From NCBI RefSeq assembly GCF_052857255.1, contig NW_027526669.1, forward strand, positions 98,688 through 162,687: a stretch of DNA of 64,000 bases, read 5' to 3'. This DNA is from Amblyomma americanum (lineage: Eukaryota > Arthropoda > Arachnida > Ixodida > Ixodidae). Positions 1 through 12,853 of this stretch are shown here, piece by piece. Below the pieces are notes generated by a model. That model saw only the letters and a program-made list of their open reading frames with translations, ran no database searches and had not been told where the DNA came from. The translations under genes and the position numbers were made by a program. How positions within the stretch are numbered: the first letter of the stretch is position 1; each line of letters opens with the position of its first letter.

Positions 1-1670
1 AAGATTCACGAGCATCGATTTTACAAGTCGTCGAATAGTGGACGAGAGAAAGGTGTAAACTTTTTCTCTCAGAACTGCGCGAAAACTTGTATTCCGGCTC
101 AAAACAACGGGATTCATCGTTTTAGATCAAAAGTAGCAAGATTCACGAGCATCGATTTTACAAGTCCTCGAAGAGTACACGAGAGAAAGGTGTAAACTTT
201 TTCTCTCAGAACTGCGCGAAAACTTGTATTCCGGCTCAAAAAAACGGGATACATCGTTTTAGATCGAAACAAGCAAGATTCATGGGCATCGATTTTACAA
301 GTCCTCGAAGAGTAGACGAGAGAAAGGTGTAAACTTTTTCTCTCAGAACTGCGCGAAAACTTGTATTCCGGCTCAAAACAACGAGATACATCGTTTTAGA
401 TCGCAAGTAGCAAGATTCACGAGCATCGATTTTACAAGTCGTCGAAGAGTAGACGAGAGAAAGGTGTAAACTTTTTCTCTCAGAACTGCGCGAAAACTTG
501 TATTCCGGCTCAAAACAACGGGATACATCGTTTTAGGTTGAAACTAGCAAGATTCACGAGCATCGATTTTACAAGTCGTCGAATAGTGGACGAGAGAACG
601 GTGTAAACTTTTTCTCTCAGAACGGCGCGAAAACTTGTATTCTGGCTCAAAACAACGGGATTCATCGTTTTAGATCGAAACTAGCAAGATTCACGAGCAT
701 CGATTTTACAAGTCCTCCAAGAGTAGACGAGAGAAAGGTGTAAACTTTTACTCTCAGAACTGCGCGAAAACTTGTATTGCGGCTCAAAACAACGGGATAT
801 ATCGTTTTAGATCGAAACCATCAAGATTCACGAGCATCGATTTTACAAGTCGTCGAAGAGTAGACGAGAGAAAGGTGTAAACTTTTTCTCTCAGAACTGC
901 GCGAAAACTTGTATTCCGGCTCAAAACAACGGGATTCATCGTTTTAGATCGAAACTAGCAAGATTCACGAGCATCGATTTTAAAAGTCCTCGAAGAGTAG
1001 ACGAGAAAAAGGTGTAAACTTTTTCTCTCAGAACTGCGCGAAAGCTTGTATTCCGGCTCAAAACAACGAGATACATCGTTTTAGATCGAAACTAGCAAGA
1101 TTCACGAGCATCTATTTTACAAGTCCTCGAAGAGTTCACGAGAGAAAGGTGTAAACTTTTTCTCTCAGAACTGCGCGAAAACCTCTATTCCAGCTCAAAA
1201 CAACGGGATACATCGTTGTAGATAGAAACTAGCAAGATATACGAGCATTGATTTTACAAGTCGTCGAAGAGTAGACGAGAGAAAGGTGTAAACTTTTTCT
1301 CTCAGAACTGCACGAAATCTTGTATTCCGGCTCAAAACAACGGGGTACATCGTTTTAGATCCAAACTAGCAAGATTCACGAGCATCGATTTTACAAGTCG
1401 TCGAAGAGTACACGAGAGAAAGGTGTAAACTTTTTCTCTCAGAACTGCGCGAAAACTTGTATTCCGGCTCAAAACAACGGGATACATCGTTTTAGGTCGA
1501 AACTAGCAAGATTCACGAGCATCGATTTTACACGTCGTCGAAGAGTACACGAGAGAAAGGTGTAAACGTTTTCTCTCAGAACTGCGCGAAAACTTGTATT
1601 CCGGCTCAAAACAACGGGATACATTGTTTTGGGTCGAAACTAGCAAGATTCACGGGCATCGATTTTACAA
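1..1670 (+). repeat. Block A, copy 1 (about 12 monomers)
   Basis: This stretch matches 6838-8507 at a constant offset of 6837 bp, including private marks such as AGATCAAAAG near 125 (also near 6962), GAGAACGGTG near 594 (also near 7431), and the CTCTATTCCAGC monomer near 1183 (also near 8020). The match fails near 1671, where copy 1 continues with CTTCGAAGAGTAGACAAG and copy 2 with CGTCGAAGAGTAGACGAG. Copy 1 may extend left of the window. Confidence 0.85.
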
Positions 1671-2059
1671 GTCTTCGAAGAGTAGACAAGAGAATGGTGT
1701 AAACTTTTTCTCTCAGAACTGCGCGAAAACTTGTATTCCGGCTCAAAACAACGGGATTCATCGTTTTAGATCGAAACTAGCAAGATCACGAGCATTGATT
1801 TTACAAGTCGTTGAAGAGTAGACGAGAGAAAGGTGTAAATTTTTCCCTCAGAACTGCGCGAAAACTTGTATTCCGGCTCAAAACAACGGGATACATCGTT
1901 TTAGATCGAAACTAGCAAGAGTCACGAGCATCGATTTTACACGTCGTCGAAGAGTACACGAGAAAAAGGTGTAAACGTTTTCTCTCAGAACTGCGCGAAA
2001 ACTTGTATACCGGCTCAAAAAAACGGGATACATCGTTTTAGTTCGAAACTAGCAAGATT
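1671..2059 (+). repeat. Monomers present here but missing from the 6.8-9.8 kb copy
   Basis: About three monomers lie between block A and block B here, while the two blocks are directly joined near 8507 in the second copy. The offset falls from 6837 in block A to about 6430 in block B, a difference of 407 bp or about three monomers. Either this copy gained them or the other lost them by unequal exchange. Confidence 0.7.
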
Positions 2060-3405
2060 CACGAGCATCGATTTTACAAGTCGTCGAAGAGTAGACGAGA
2101 GAAAGGTGTAAACTTTTTCTCTCAGAACAGCGCGAAAACTGGTATTCCGGCTCAAACAACGGGATATATCGTTTTAGATCGAAACCAGGAAGATTCACGA
2201 GCATCGATTTTACAAGTCGTCGAAGAGTAGACGAGAGAAAGGTGTAAACGTTTTATCTCAGAACTTCGCGAAAACTTGTATTCCGGCTCAAAACAATGGG
2301 ATACATCGTTATAGATCGAAACTTGCAAGATTCACGAGCATCGATTTACGTCGTCGAAGAGTAGACGAGAGAAAGGTGTAAACTTTTTCTCTCAGAACTG
2401 CGCGAAAACTTGTATTCCGGCTCAAAACAACGGGATACATCGTTTTAGATCGAAACCAGCAAGATTCACGAGCATCGATTTTACAAGTCGTCGAATAGTG
2501 GACGAGAGAAAGGTGTAAACTTTTTCTCTCAGAACTGCGCGAAAACTTGTATTGCGGCTCAAAAAACAGGATACATCGTTTTAGACCGAAACTAGCAAGA
2601 TTCAAGGGCATCGATTTTACAAGTCCTCGAAGAGTAGACGAGAGAAAGGTGTAAACTTTTTCTCTCGGAACTGCGCGAAAACTTGTATTCCGGCTCAAAA
2701 CAACGAGATACATCGTTTTAGATCGAAACTAGCAAGATTCACGAGCATCGATTTTACAAGTCGTCGAAGAGTAGACGAGAGAAAGGTGTAAACTTTTTAT
2801 CTCAGAACTTCGCGAAAACTTGTATTCCGGCTCAAAACAATGGGATACATCGTTTTAGATCGAAACTTGCAAGATTCACGAGCATCGATTTTACGTCGTC
2901 GAAGAGTAGACGAGAGAAAGGTGTAAACTTTTTCTCTCAGAACTGCGCGAAAACTTGTATTCCGGCTCAAACAACGGGATACATCGTTTTAGATCGAAAC
3001 CAGCAAGATTCACGAGCATCGATTTTACAAGTCGTCGAATAGTGGACGAGAGAAAGGTGTAAACTTTTTCTCTCAGAACTGCGCGAAAACTTGTATTCCG
3101 GCTCAAAACAACGGGATTCATCGTTTTAGATCGAAAGTAGCAAGATTCACGAGCATCGATTTTACAAGTCCTCGAAGAGTAGACGAGAGAAAGGTGTAAA
3201 CTTTTTCTCTCAGAACAGCGCGAAAACTGGTATTCCGGCTCAAAAAAACGGGATACATCGTTTTAGATCGAAACTTGCAAGATTCATGGGCATCGATTTT
3301 ACATGTCCTCGAAGAGTAGACGAGAGAAAGGTGTAAAATTTTTCTCTCAGAACTGCGCGAAAACTTGTATTCCGGCTCAAAACAACGAGATACATGGTTT
3401 TAGAT
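2060..3405 (+). repeat. Block B, copy 1 (about 10 monomers)
   Basis: It matches about 8490-9835 at an offset of about 6430. Shared marks are AACAGCGCGAAAACTGG near 2125 and 8555, CGTTATAG near 2308 and 8737, a TTTTATCTCAGAACTTCGCG monomer, and ACATGGTTTTAG near 3392 and 9822. Two one-base losses distinguish copy 1: CTCAAACAAC near 2152 and CGATTTACG near 2342. The match ends where copy 1 reads GAAACTTGCAAG and copy 2 reads GGAAGTAGCAAG. Confidence 0.8.
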
Positions 3406-6400
3406 CGAAACTTGCAAGATTCACGAGCATCGATTTTACGTCGTCGAAGAGTAGACGAGAGAAAGGTGTAAACTTTTTCTCTCAGAACTGCGCGAAAACT
3501 TGTATTCCGGCTCAAAACAACGGGATACATCGTTTTAGATCGAAACCAGCAAGATTCACGAGCATCAATTTTACAAGTCGTCGAATAGTGGACGAGAGAA
3601 AGGTGTAAACTTTTTCTCTCAGAACTGCGCGAAAACTTGTATTGCGGCTCAAAAAACGGGATATATCGTTTTAGATCGAAACCAGGAAGATTCACGAGCA
3701 TCGATTTTACAAGTCGTCGATGAGTTCACGAGAGAAAGGTGTAAACGTTTCCTCTCAGAACTGCGCGAAAACCTGTATACCGGCTCAAAAAAAACGGGAT
3801 ACATCGTTTTAGATCGAAACTAGCAAGATTCACGAGCATCGATTTTACAAGTCGTCGAAGAGTAGACGAGAGAAAGGTGTAAACTTTTTCTCTCAGAACT
3901 GCGCGAAAACTTGTATTCCGGATCAAAACAACGGGATACATCGTTTTAGGTCGAAACTAGCAAGATTCACGAGCATCGATTTTTACAAGTCGTCGAATAG
4001 TGGACGAGAGAAAGGTGTAAACTTTTTCTTTCAGAACGGCGCGAAAACTTGTATTCCGGCTCAAAACAACGGGATTCATCGTTTTAGATCGAAACTAGCA
4101 AGATTCACGAGCATCGATTTTACAAGTCCTCCAAGAGTAGACGAGTGAAAGGTGTAAACTTTTACTCTCAGAACTGCGCGAAAACTTGTATTCCGGCTCA
4201 GAACAATGGGTTACATTGTTTTAGATCGAAACTAGCAAGATTCACGAGCATCGCTATTACAAGTCGTCGAAGAGTAGACGAGAGAAAGGTGTTAACTTTT
4301 TCTCTCAGAACTGCGCGAAAACTTGTATTCCGGCTCAAAACAACGGGATACATCGTTTTAGATCGAAACCAGCAAGATTCACGAGCATCGATTTTACACG
4401 TCGTCGAAGAGTACACGAGAGAAAGGTGTAAACGTTTTCTCTCAGAACTGCGCGAAAACTTGTATTCCGGCTCAAAACAACGGGATACATCGTTTTGGAT
4501 CGCAACTAGCAAGATTCACGGGCATCGATTTTACAAGTCTTCGAAGAGTAGACAAGAGAATGGTGTAAACTTTTTCTCTCAGAACTGCGCGAAAACTTGT
4601 ATTCCGGCTCAAAACAACGGGATTCATCGTTTTAGATCGAAACTAGCAAGATTCACGAGCATTGATTTTACAAGTCGTTGAAGAGTAGACGAGAGAAAGG
4701 TGTAAATTTTTCTCTCAGAACTGCGCGAAAACTTGTATTCCGGCTCAAAACAACGGGATACATCGTTTAAGATCGAAACTAGCAAGAGTCACGAGCATCG
4801 ATTTTACACGTCGTCGAAGAGTAGACGAGAGAAAGGTGTAAACTTTTTCTCTCAGAACTGCGCGAAAACTTGTATTCCGGCTCAAAACAACTGGATACAT
4901 CGTTTTAGGTTGAAACTAGCAAGATTCACGAGCATCGATTTTACAAGTCGTCGAATAGTGGACGAGAGAAAGGTGTAAACTTTTTCTCTCAGAACGGCGC
5001 GAAAACTTGTATTCCGGCTCAAAACAACGGGATTCATCGTTTTAGATCGAAACTAGCAAGATTCACGAGCATCGATTTTACAATTCCTCCAAGAGTAGAC
5101 GAGAGAAAGGTTTAAACTTTTACTCTCAGAACTGCGCGAAAACTTGTATTCCTGTTCAGAACAATGGGTTACATCGTTTTAGATCGAAACTAGCAAGATT
5201 CACGAGCATCGCTATTACAAGTCGTCGAAGAGTAGACGAGAGAAAGGTGTTAACTTTTTCTCTCAGAACTGCGCGAAAACTTGTATTCCGGCTCAAAACA
5301 ACGGGGTACATCGTTTTAGATCGAAACTAGCAAGATTCACGAGCATCGATTTTACAAGTCCTCGAAGAGTAGACGAGAGAAAGGTGTAAACTTTTTCTCT
5401 CAGAACTGCGCGAAAACTTGTATTCTGGCTCAAAAAAACGGGATACATCGTTTTAGATCGAAACTAGCAAGATTCATGGGCATCGATTTTACAAGTCCTC
5501 GAAGAGTAGACGAGAGAAAGGTGTAAACTTTTTCTCTCAGAACTGCGCGAAAGCTTCTATTCCAGCTCAAAACAACGGCATACATCGTTGTAGATCGAAA
5601 CTAGCAAGATATACGAGCATTGATTTTACAAGTCGTCGAAGAGTAGACGAGAGAAAAGTGTAAACTTTTTCTCTCAGAACTGCGCGAAAACTTGTATTCC
5701 GGCTCAAAACAACGGGATACATCGTTTAAGATCGAAACTAGCAAGATTCACGAGCATCGATTTTACACGTCGTCGATGAGTACACGAGAGAAAGGTGTAA
5801 ACGTTTTCTCTCAGAACTGCGCGAAAACTTGTATACCGGCTCAAAAAAACGGGATACATCGTTTTAGATCGAAACTAGCAAGATTCACGAGCATCGATTT
5901 TACAAGTCGTCGAAGAGTAGACGAGAGAAAGGTGTAAACTTTTTCTCTCAGAACTGCGCGAAAACTTCTATTCCAGTTCAAAACAACGGGATACATCGTT
6001 TTAGGTCGAAACTAGCAAGATTCACGAGCATCGATTTTACAAGTCGTCGAATAGTGGACGAGAGAAAGGTGTAAACTTTTTCTTTCAGAACGGCGCGAAA
6101 ACTTGTATTCCGGCTCAAAACAACGGGATACATCGTTTTAGATCGAAACTAGCAAGATTCACGAGCATCGATTTTACAAGTCCTCCAAGAGTAGACGAGA
6201 GAAAGGTGTAAACTCTTACTCTCAGAACTGCGCGAAAACTTGTATTCCGGCTCAGAACAATGGGTTACATCGTTTTAGATCGAAACTAGCAAGATTCACG
6301 AGCATCGCTATTACAAGTCGTCGAAGAGTAGACGAGAGAAAGGTGTTGACTTTTTCTCTCAGAACTGCGCGAAAACTTGTATTCCGGCTCAAAACAACGG

Positions 6401-6837
6401 GATACATTGTTTTGGATCGAAACTAGCAAGATTCACGGGCATCGATTTTACAAGTCGTTGAAGAGTAGACGAGAGAAAGGTGTAAATTTTTCTCTCAGAA
6501 CTGCGAGAAAACTTGTTTTCCGGCTCAAAACAACGGGATACATCGTTTTAGATCGAAACTAGCAAGAGTCACGAGCATCGATTTTACACGTCGTCGAAGA
6601 GTAGACGAGAGAAAGGTGTAAACTTTTTCTCTCAGAACTGCGCGAAAACTTGTATTCCGGCTCAAAACAACGGGATATATCGTTTTAGATCGAAACCAGG
6701 AAGATTCACGAGCATCGAGTTTACAAGTCGTCGAAGAGTAGACGAGAGAAAGGTGTAAACTTTTTATCTCAGAACTTCGCGAAAACTTGTATTCCGGCTC
6801 AAAACAACGGGATACATCGTTTTAGATCGAAACCTGC
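3406..6837 (+). repeat. Irregular array with a loose 7-8 monomer rhythm
   Basis: A distinctive monomer pair (CCTCCAAGAG with TTTTACTCTC, then GAACAATGGG with GCTATTACAAG and GGTGTTAAC) recurs near 4201, 5159 and 6255, at spacings of 958 and 1096 bp (7 monomers minus 1 bp, then 8 monomers). Order within the cycles is not strict, so this looks like a decayed higher-order unit. Parts of it (about 3883-4587, 4862-5246 and 5526-5937) reappear at 61.7-63.2 kb. No coding or RNA gene is seen. Confidence 0.7.
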
Positions 6838-8507
6838 AAGATTCACGAGCATCGATTTTACAAGTCGTCGAATAGTGGACGAGAGAAAGGTGTAAACTTT
6901 TTCTCTCAGAACTGCGCGAAAACTTGTATTCCGGCTCAAAACAACGGGATTCATCGTTTTAGATCAAAAGTAGCAAGATTCACGAGCATCGATTTTACAA
7001 GTCCTCGAAGAGTACACGAGAGAAAGGTGTAAACTTTTTCTCTCAGAACTGCGCGAAAACTTGTATTCCGGCTCAAAAAAACGGGATACATCGTTTTAGA
7101 TCGAAACTAGCAAGATTCATGGGCATCGATTTTACAAGTCCTCGAAGAGTAGACGAGAGAAAGGTGTAAACTTTTTCTCTCAGAACTGCGCGAAAACTTG
7201 TATTCCGGCTCAAAACAACGAGATACATCGTTTTAGATCGCAAGTAGCAAGATTCACGAGCATCGATTTTACAAGTCGTCGAAGAGTAGACGAGAGAAAG
7301 GTGTAAACTTTTTCTCTCAGAACTGCGCGAAAACTTGTATTCCGGCTCAAAACAACGGGATACATCGTTTTAGGTTGAAACTAGCAAGATTCACGAGCAT
7401 CGATTTTACAAGTCGTCGAATAGTGGACGAGAGAACGGTGTAAACTTTTTCTCTCAGAACGGCGCGAAAACTTGTATTCTGGCTCAAAACAACGGGATTC
7501 ATCGTTTTAGATCGAAACTAGCAAGATTCACGAGCATCGATTTTACAAGTCCTCCAAGAGTAGACGAGAGAAAGGTGTAAACTTTTACTCTCAGAACTGC
7601 GCGAAAACTTGTATTGCGGCTCAAAACAACGGGATATATCGTTTTAGATCGAAACCATCAAGATTCACGAGCATCGATTTTACAAGTCGTCGAAGAGTAG
7701 ACGAGAGAAAGGTGTAAACTTTTTCTCTCAGAACTGCGCGAAAACTTGTATTCCGGCTCAAAACAACGGGATTCATCGTTTTAGATCGAAACTAGCAAGA
7801 TTCACGAGCATCGATTTTAAAAGTCCTCGAAGAGTAGACGAGAAAAAGGTGTAAACTTTTTCTCTCAGAACTGCGCGAAAGCTTGTATTCCGGCTCAAAA
7901 CAACGAGATACATCGTTTTAGATCGAAACTAGCAAGATTCACGAGCATCTATTTTACAAGTCCTCGAAGAGTACACGAGAGAAAGGTGTAAACTTTTTCT
8001 CTCAGAACTGCGCGAAAACCTCTATTCCAGCTCAAAACAACGGGATACATCGTTGTAGATAGAAACTAGCAAGATATACGAGCATTGATTTTACAAGTCG
8101 TCGAAGAGTAGACGAGAGAAAGGTGTAAACTTTTTCTCTCAGAACTGCACGAAATCTTGTATTCCGGCTCAAAACAACGGGGTACATCGTTTTAGATCCA
8201 AACTAGCAAGATTCACGAGCATCGATTTTACAAGTCGTCGAAGAGTACACGAGAGAAAGGTGTAAACTTTTTCTCTCAGAACTGCGCGAAAACTTGTATT
8301 CCGGCTCAAAACAACGGGATACATCGTTTTAGGTCGAAACTAGCAAGATTCACGAGCATCGATTTTACACGTCGTCGAAGAGTACACGAGAGAAAGGTGT
8401 AAACGTTTTCTCTCAGAACTGCGCGAAAACTTGTATACCGGCTCAAAACAACGGGATACATTGTTTTGGGTCGAAACTAGCAAGATTCACGGGCATCGAT
8501 TTTACAA
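6838..8507 (+). repeat. Block A, copy 2
   Basis: Second copy of 1-1670. By eye it differs at only a few positions, for example TACACGAG near 7973 where copy 1 has TTCACGAG, and TATACCGGC near 8434 where copy 1 has TATTCCGGC. It is joined directly to block B copy 2. Confidence 0.85.
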
Positions 8508-9299
8508 GTCGTCGAAGAGTAGACGAGAGAAAGGTGTAAACTTTTTCTCTCAGAACAGCGCGAAAACTGGTATTCCGGCTCAAAACAACGGGATATATCG
8601 TTTTAGATCGAAACCAGGAAGATTCACGAGCATCGATTTTACAAGTCGTCGAAGAGTAGACGAGAGAAAGGTGTAAACGTTTTATCTCAGAACTTCGCGA
8701 AAACTTGTATTCCGGCTCAAAACAATGGGATACATCGTTATAGATCGAAACTTGCAAGATTCACGAGCATCGATTTTACGTCGTCGAAGAGTAGACGAGA
8801 GAAAGGTGTAAACTTTTTCTCTCAGAACTGCGCGAAAACTTGTATTCCGGCTCAAAACAACGGGATACATCGTTTTAGATCGAAACCAGCAAGATTCACG
8901 AGCATCGATTTTACAAGTCGTCGAATAGTGGACGAGAGAAAGGTGTAAACTTTTTCTCTCAGAACTGCGCGAAAACTTGTATTGCGGCTCAAAAAACGGG
9001 ATACATCGTTTTAGACCGAAACTAGCAAGATTCAAGGGCATCGATTTTACAAGTCCTCGAAGAGTAGACGAGAGAAAGGTGTAAACTTTTTCTCTCGGAA
9101 CTGCGCGAAAACTTGTATTCAGGCTCAAAACAACGAGATACATCGTTTTAGATCGAAACTAGCAAGATTCACGAGCATCGATTTTACAAGTCGTCGAAGA
9201 GTAGACGAGAGAAAGGTGTAAACTTTTTATCTCAGAACTTCGCGAAAACTTGTATTCCGGCTCAAAACAATGGGATACATCGTTTTAGATCGAAACTTG
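8508..9299 (+). repeat. Block B, copy 2 (left part)
   Basis: Matches about 2075-2870 at an offset near 6430. The copy of block B runs on into the first 10-monomer unit that begins near 9300, so block B is older than the 10-monomer duplication: the mark GGGATATATC with GAAACCAGGAAG near 8590 is also carried at 10503 and 11871. Confidence 0.75.
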
Positions 9300-10667
9300 C
9301 AAGATTCACGAGCATCGATTTTACGTCGTCGAAGAGTAGACGAGAGAAAGGTGTAAACTTTTTCTCTCAGAACTGCGCGAAAACTTGTATTCCGGCTCAA
9401 AACAACGGGATACATCGTTTTAGATCGAAACCAGCAAGATTCACGAGCATCGATTTTACAAGTCGTCGAATAGTGGACGAGAGAAAGGTGTAAACTTTTT
9501 CTCTCAGAACTGCGCGAAAACTTGTATTCCGGCTCAAAACAACGGGATTCATCGTTTTAGATCGAAAGTAGCAAGATTCACGAGCATCTATTTTACAAGT
9601 CCTCGAAGAGTAGACGAGAGAAAGGTGTAAACTTTTTCTCTCAGAACAGCGCGAAAACTGGTATTCCGGCTCAAAAAAACGGGATACATCGTTTTAGATC
9701 GAAACTTGCAAGATTCATGGGCATCGATTTTACATGTCCTCGAAGAGTAGACGAGAGAAAGGTGTAAAATTTTTCTCTCAGAACTGCGCGAAAACTTGTA
9801 TTCCGGCTCAAAACAACGAGATACATGGTTTTAGATCGGAAGTAGCAAGATTCACGAGCATCGATTTTACAAGTCGTCGAAGAGTAGACGAGAGAAAGGT
9901 GTAAACTTTTTCTCTCAGAACAGCGCGAAAACTGGTATTCCGGCTCAAAAAAACGGGATACATCGTTTTAGATCGAAACTTGCAAGATTCATGGGCATCG
10001 ATTTTACAAGTCCTCGAAGAGTAGACGAGAGAAAGGTGTAAAATTTTTCTCTCAGAACTGCGCGAAAACTTGTATTCCGGCTCAAAACAACGAGATACAT
10101 GGTTTTAGATCGAAAGTAGCAAGATTCACGAGCATCGATTTTACAAGTCGTCGAAGAGTAGACGAGAGAAAGGTGTAAACTTTTTCTCTCAGAACTGCGC
10201 GAAAACTTGTATTCCGGCTCAAAACAACGGGATACATCGTTTTAGGTTGAGACTAGCAAGATTCACGAGCATCGATTTTACAAGTCGTCGAATAGTGGAC
10301 GAGAGAACGGTGTAAACTTTTTCTCTCAGAACGGCGCGAAAACTTGTATTCCGGCTCAAAACAACGGGATTCATCGTTTTAGATCGAAACTAGCAAGATT
10401 CACGAGCATCGATTTTACAAGTCCTCCAAGAGTAGACGAGAGAAAGGTGTAAACTTTTACTCTCAGAACTGCGCGAAAACTTGTATTCCGGCTCAAAACA
10501 ACGGGATATATCGTTTTAGATCGAAACCAGGAAGATTCACGAGCATCGATTTTACAAGTCGTCGAAGAGTAGACGAGAGAAAGGTGTAAACGTTTTATCT
10601 CAGAACTTCGCGAAAACTTGTATTCCGGCTCAAAACAATGGGATACATCGTTATAGATCGAAACTTG
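9300..10667 (+). repeat. 10-monomer tandem unit (1368 bp), copy 1
   Basis: This unit is followed directly by a second copy at an offset of 1368 bp (10 x 137 minus 2). Shared marks include ACATGGTTTTAGATCGGAAG, the AGGTTGAGAC variant near 10245 and 11613, and GAGAACGGTG. One visible difference is CATCTATTTT near 9587 against CATCGATTTT in copy 2. Confidence 0.85.
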
Positions 10668-12243
10668 CAAGATTCACGAGCATCGATTTTACGTCGTCGA
10701 AGAGTAGACGAGAGAAAGGTGTAAACTTTTTCTCTCAGAACTGCGCGAAAACTTGTATTCCGGCTCAAAACAACGGGATACATCGTTTTAGATCGAAACC
10801 AGCAAGATTCACGAGCATCGATTTTACAAGTCGTCGAATAGTGGACGAGAGAAAGGTGTAAACTTTTTCTCTCAGAACTGCGCGAAAACTTGTATTCCGG
10901 CTCAAAACAACGGGATTCATCGTTTTAGATCGAAAGTAGCAAGATTCACGAGCATCGATTTTACAAGTCCTCGAAGAGTAGACGAGAGAAAGGTGTAAAC
11001 TTTTTCTCTCAGAACAGCGCGAAAACTGGTATTCCGGCTCAAAAAAACGGGATACATCGTTTTAGATCGAAACTTGCAAGATTCATGGGCATCGATTTTA
11101 CATGTCCTCGAAGAGTAGACGAGAGAAAGGTGTAAAATTTTTCTCTCAGAACTGCGCGAAAACTTGTATTCCGGCTCAAAACAACGAGATACATGGTTTT
11201 AGATCGGAAGTAGCAAGATTCACGAGCATCGATTTTACAAGTCGTCGAAGAGTAGACGAGAGAAAGGTGTAAACTTTTTCTCTCAGAACAGCGCGAAAAC
11301 TGGTATTCCGGCTCAAAAAAACGGGATACATCGTTTTAGATCGAAACTTGCAAGATTCATGGGCATCGATTTTACAAGTCCTCGAAGAGTAGACGAGAGA
11401 AAGGTGTAAAATTTTTCTCTCAGAACTGCGCGAAAACTTGTATTCCGGCTCAAAACAACGAGATACATGGTTTTAGATCGAAAGTAGCAAGATTCACGAG
11501 CATCGATTTTACAAGTCGTCGAAGAGTAGACGAGAGAAAGGTGTAAACTTTTTCTCTCAGAACTGCGCGAAAACTTGTATTCCGGCTCAAAACAACGGGA
11601 TACATCGTTTTAGGTTGAGACTAGCAAGATTCACGAGCATCGATTTTACAAGTCGTCGAATAGTGGACGAGAGAACGGTGTAAACTTTTTCTCTCAGAAC
11701 GGCGCGAAAACTTGTATTCCGGCTCAAAACAACGGGATTCATCGTTTTAGATCGAAACTAGCAAGATTCACGAGCATCGATTTTACAAGTCCTCCAAGAG
11801 TAGACGAGAGAAAGGTGTAAACTTTTACTCTCAGAACTGCGCGAAAACTTGTATTCCGGCTCAAAACAACGGGATATATCGTTTTAGATCGAAACCAGGA
11901 AGATTCACGAGCATCGATTTTACAAGTCGTCGAAGAGTAGACGAGAGAAAGGTGTAAACGTTTTATCTCAGAACTTCGCGAAAACTTGTATTCCGGCTCA
12001 AAACAATGGGATACATCGTTATAGATCGAAACTTGCAAGATTCACGAGCATCGATTTTACGTCGTCGAAGAGTAGACGAGAGAAAGGTGTAAACTTTTTC
12101 TCTCAGAACTGCGCGAAAACTTGTATTCCGGCTCAAAACAACGGGATACATCGTTTTAGATCGAAACCAGCAAGATTCACGAGCATCGATTTTACAAGTC
12201 GTCGAATAGTGGACGAGAGAAAGGTGTAAACTTTTTCTCTCAG
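10668..12243 (+). repeat. 10-monomer tandem unit, copy 2 plus partial third
   Basis: The 1368-bp match continues to about 12243, where AACGGCG replaces the AACTGCG found one period earlier. The stretch from about 12036 to 12243 is thus the start of a third unit. The copies are nearly identical by eye, suggesting a recent event. Confidence 0.85.
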
Positions 12244-12853
12244 AACGGCGCGAAAACTTGTATTCCGGCTCAAAACAACGGGATTCATCGTTTTAGATCG
12301 AAACTAGCAAGATTCACGAGCATCGATTTTACAAGTCCTCCAAGAGTAGACGAGAGAAAGGTGTAAACTTTTACTCTCAGAACTGCGCGAAAACTTGTAT
12401 TCCGGCTCAAAACAATGGGATACATCGTTTTAGATCGAAACTTGCAAGATTCACGAGCATCGATTTTACGTCGTCGAAGAGTAGACGAGAGAAAGGTGTA
12501 AACTTTTTCTCTCAGAACTGCGCGAAAACTTGTATTCCGGCTCAAAACAACGGGATACATCGTTTTAGATCGAAACCAGCAAGATTCACGAGCATCAATT
12601 TTACAAGTCGTCGAATGGTGGACGAGAGAAAGGTGTAAACTTTTTCTCTCAGAACTGCGCGAAAACTTGTATTGCGGCTCAAAAAACGGGATACATCGTT
12701 TTAGATCGAAACTAGCAAGATTCAAGGGCATCGATTTTACAAGTCCTCGAAGAGTAGACGAGAGAAAGGTGTAAACTTTTTCTCTCGGAACTGCGCGAAA
12801 ACTTGTATTCCGGCTCAAAACAACGAGATACATCGTTTTAGATCGAAACTAGC

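Noticed and set aside
12285..12833. Open reading frames of 60-182 codons on both strands across the window, the longest here on the minus strand (182 codons)
   Set aside because: They are products of the satellite. The frame shifts at each 137-bp monomer, and frames open for two to four monomers until TAA/TAG motifs close them. The same peptide pieces recur in different frames and on both strands, start codons fall inside repeat motifs, and there is no ribosome-binding, splice or domain signal. None is annotated as a gene.
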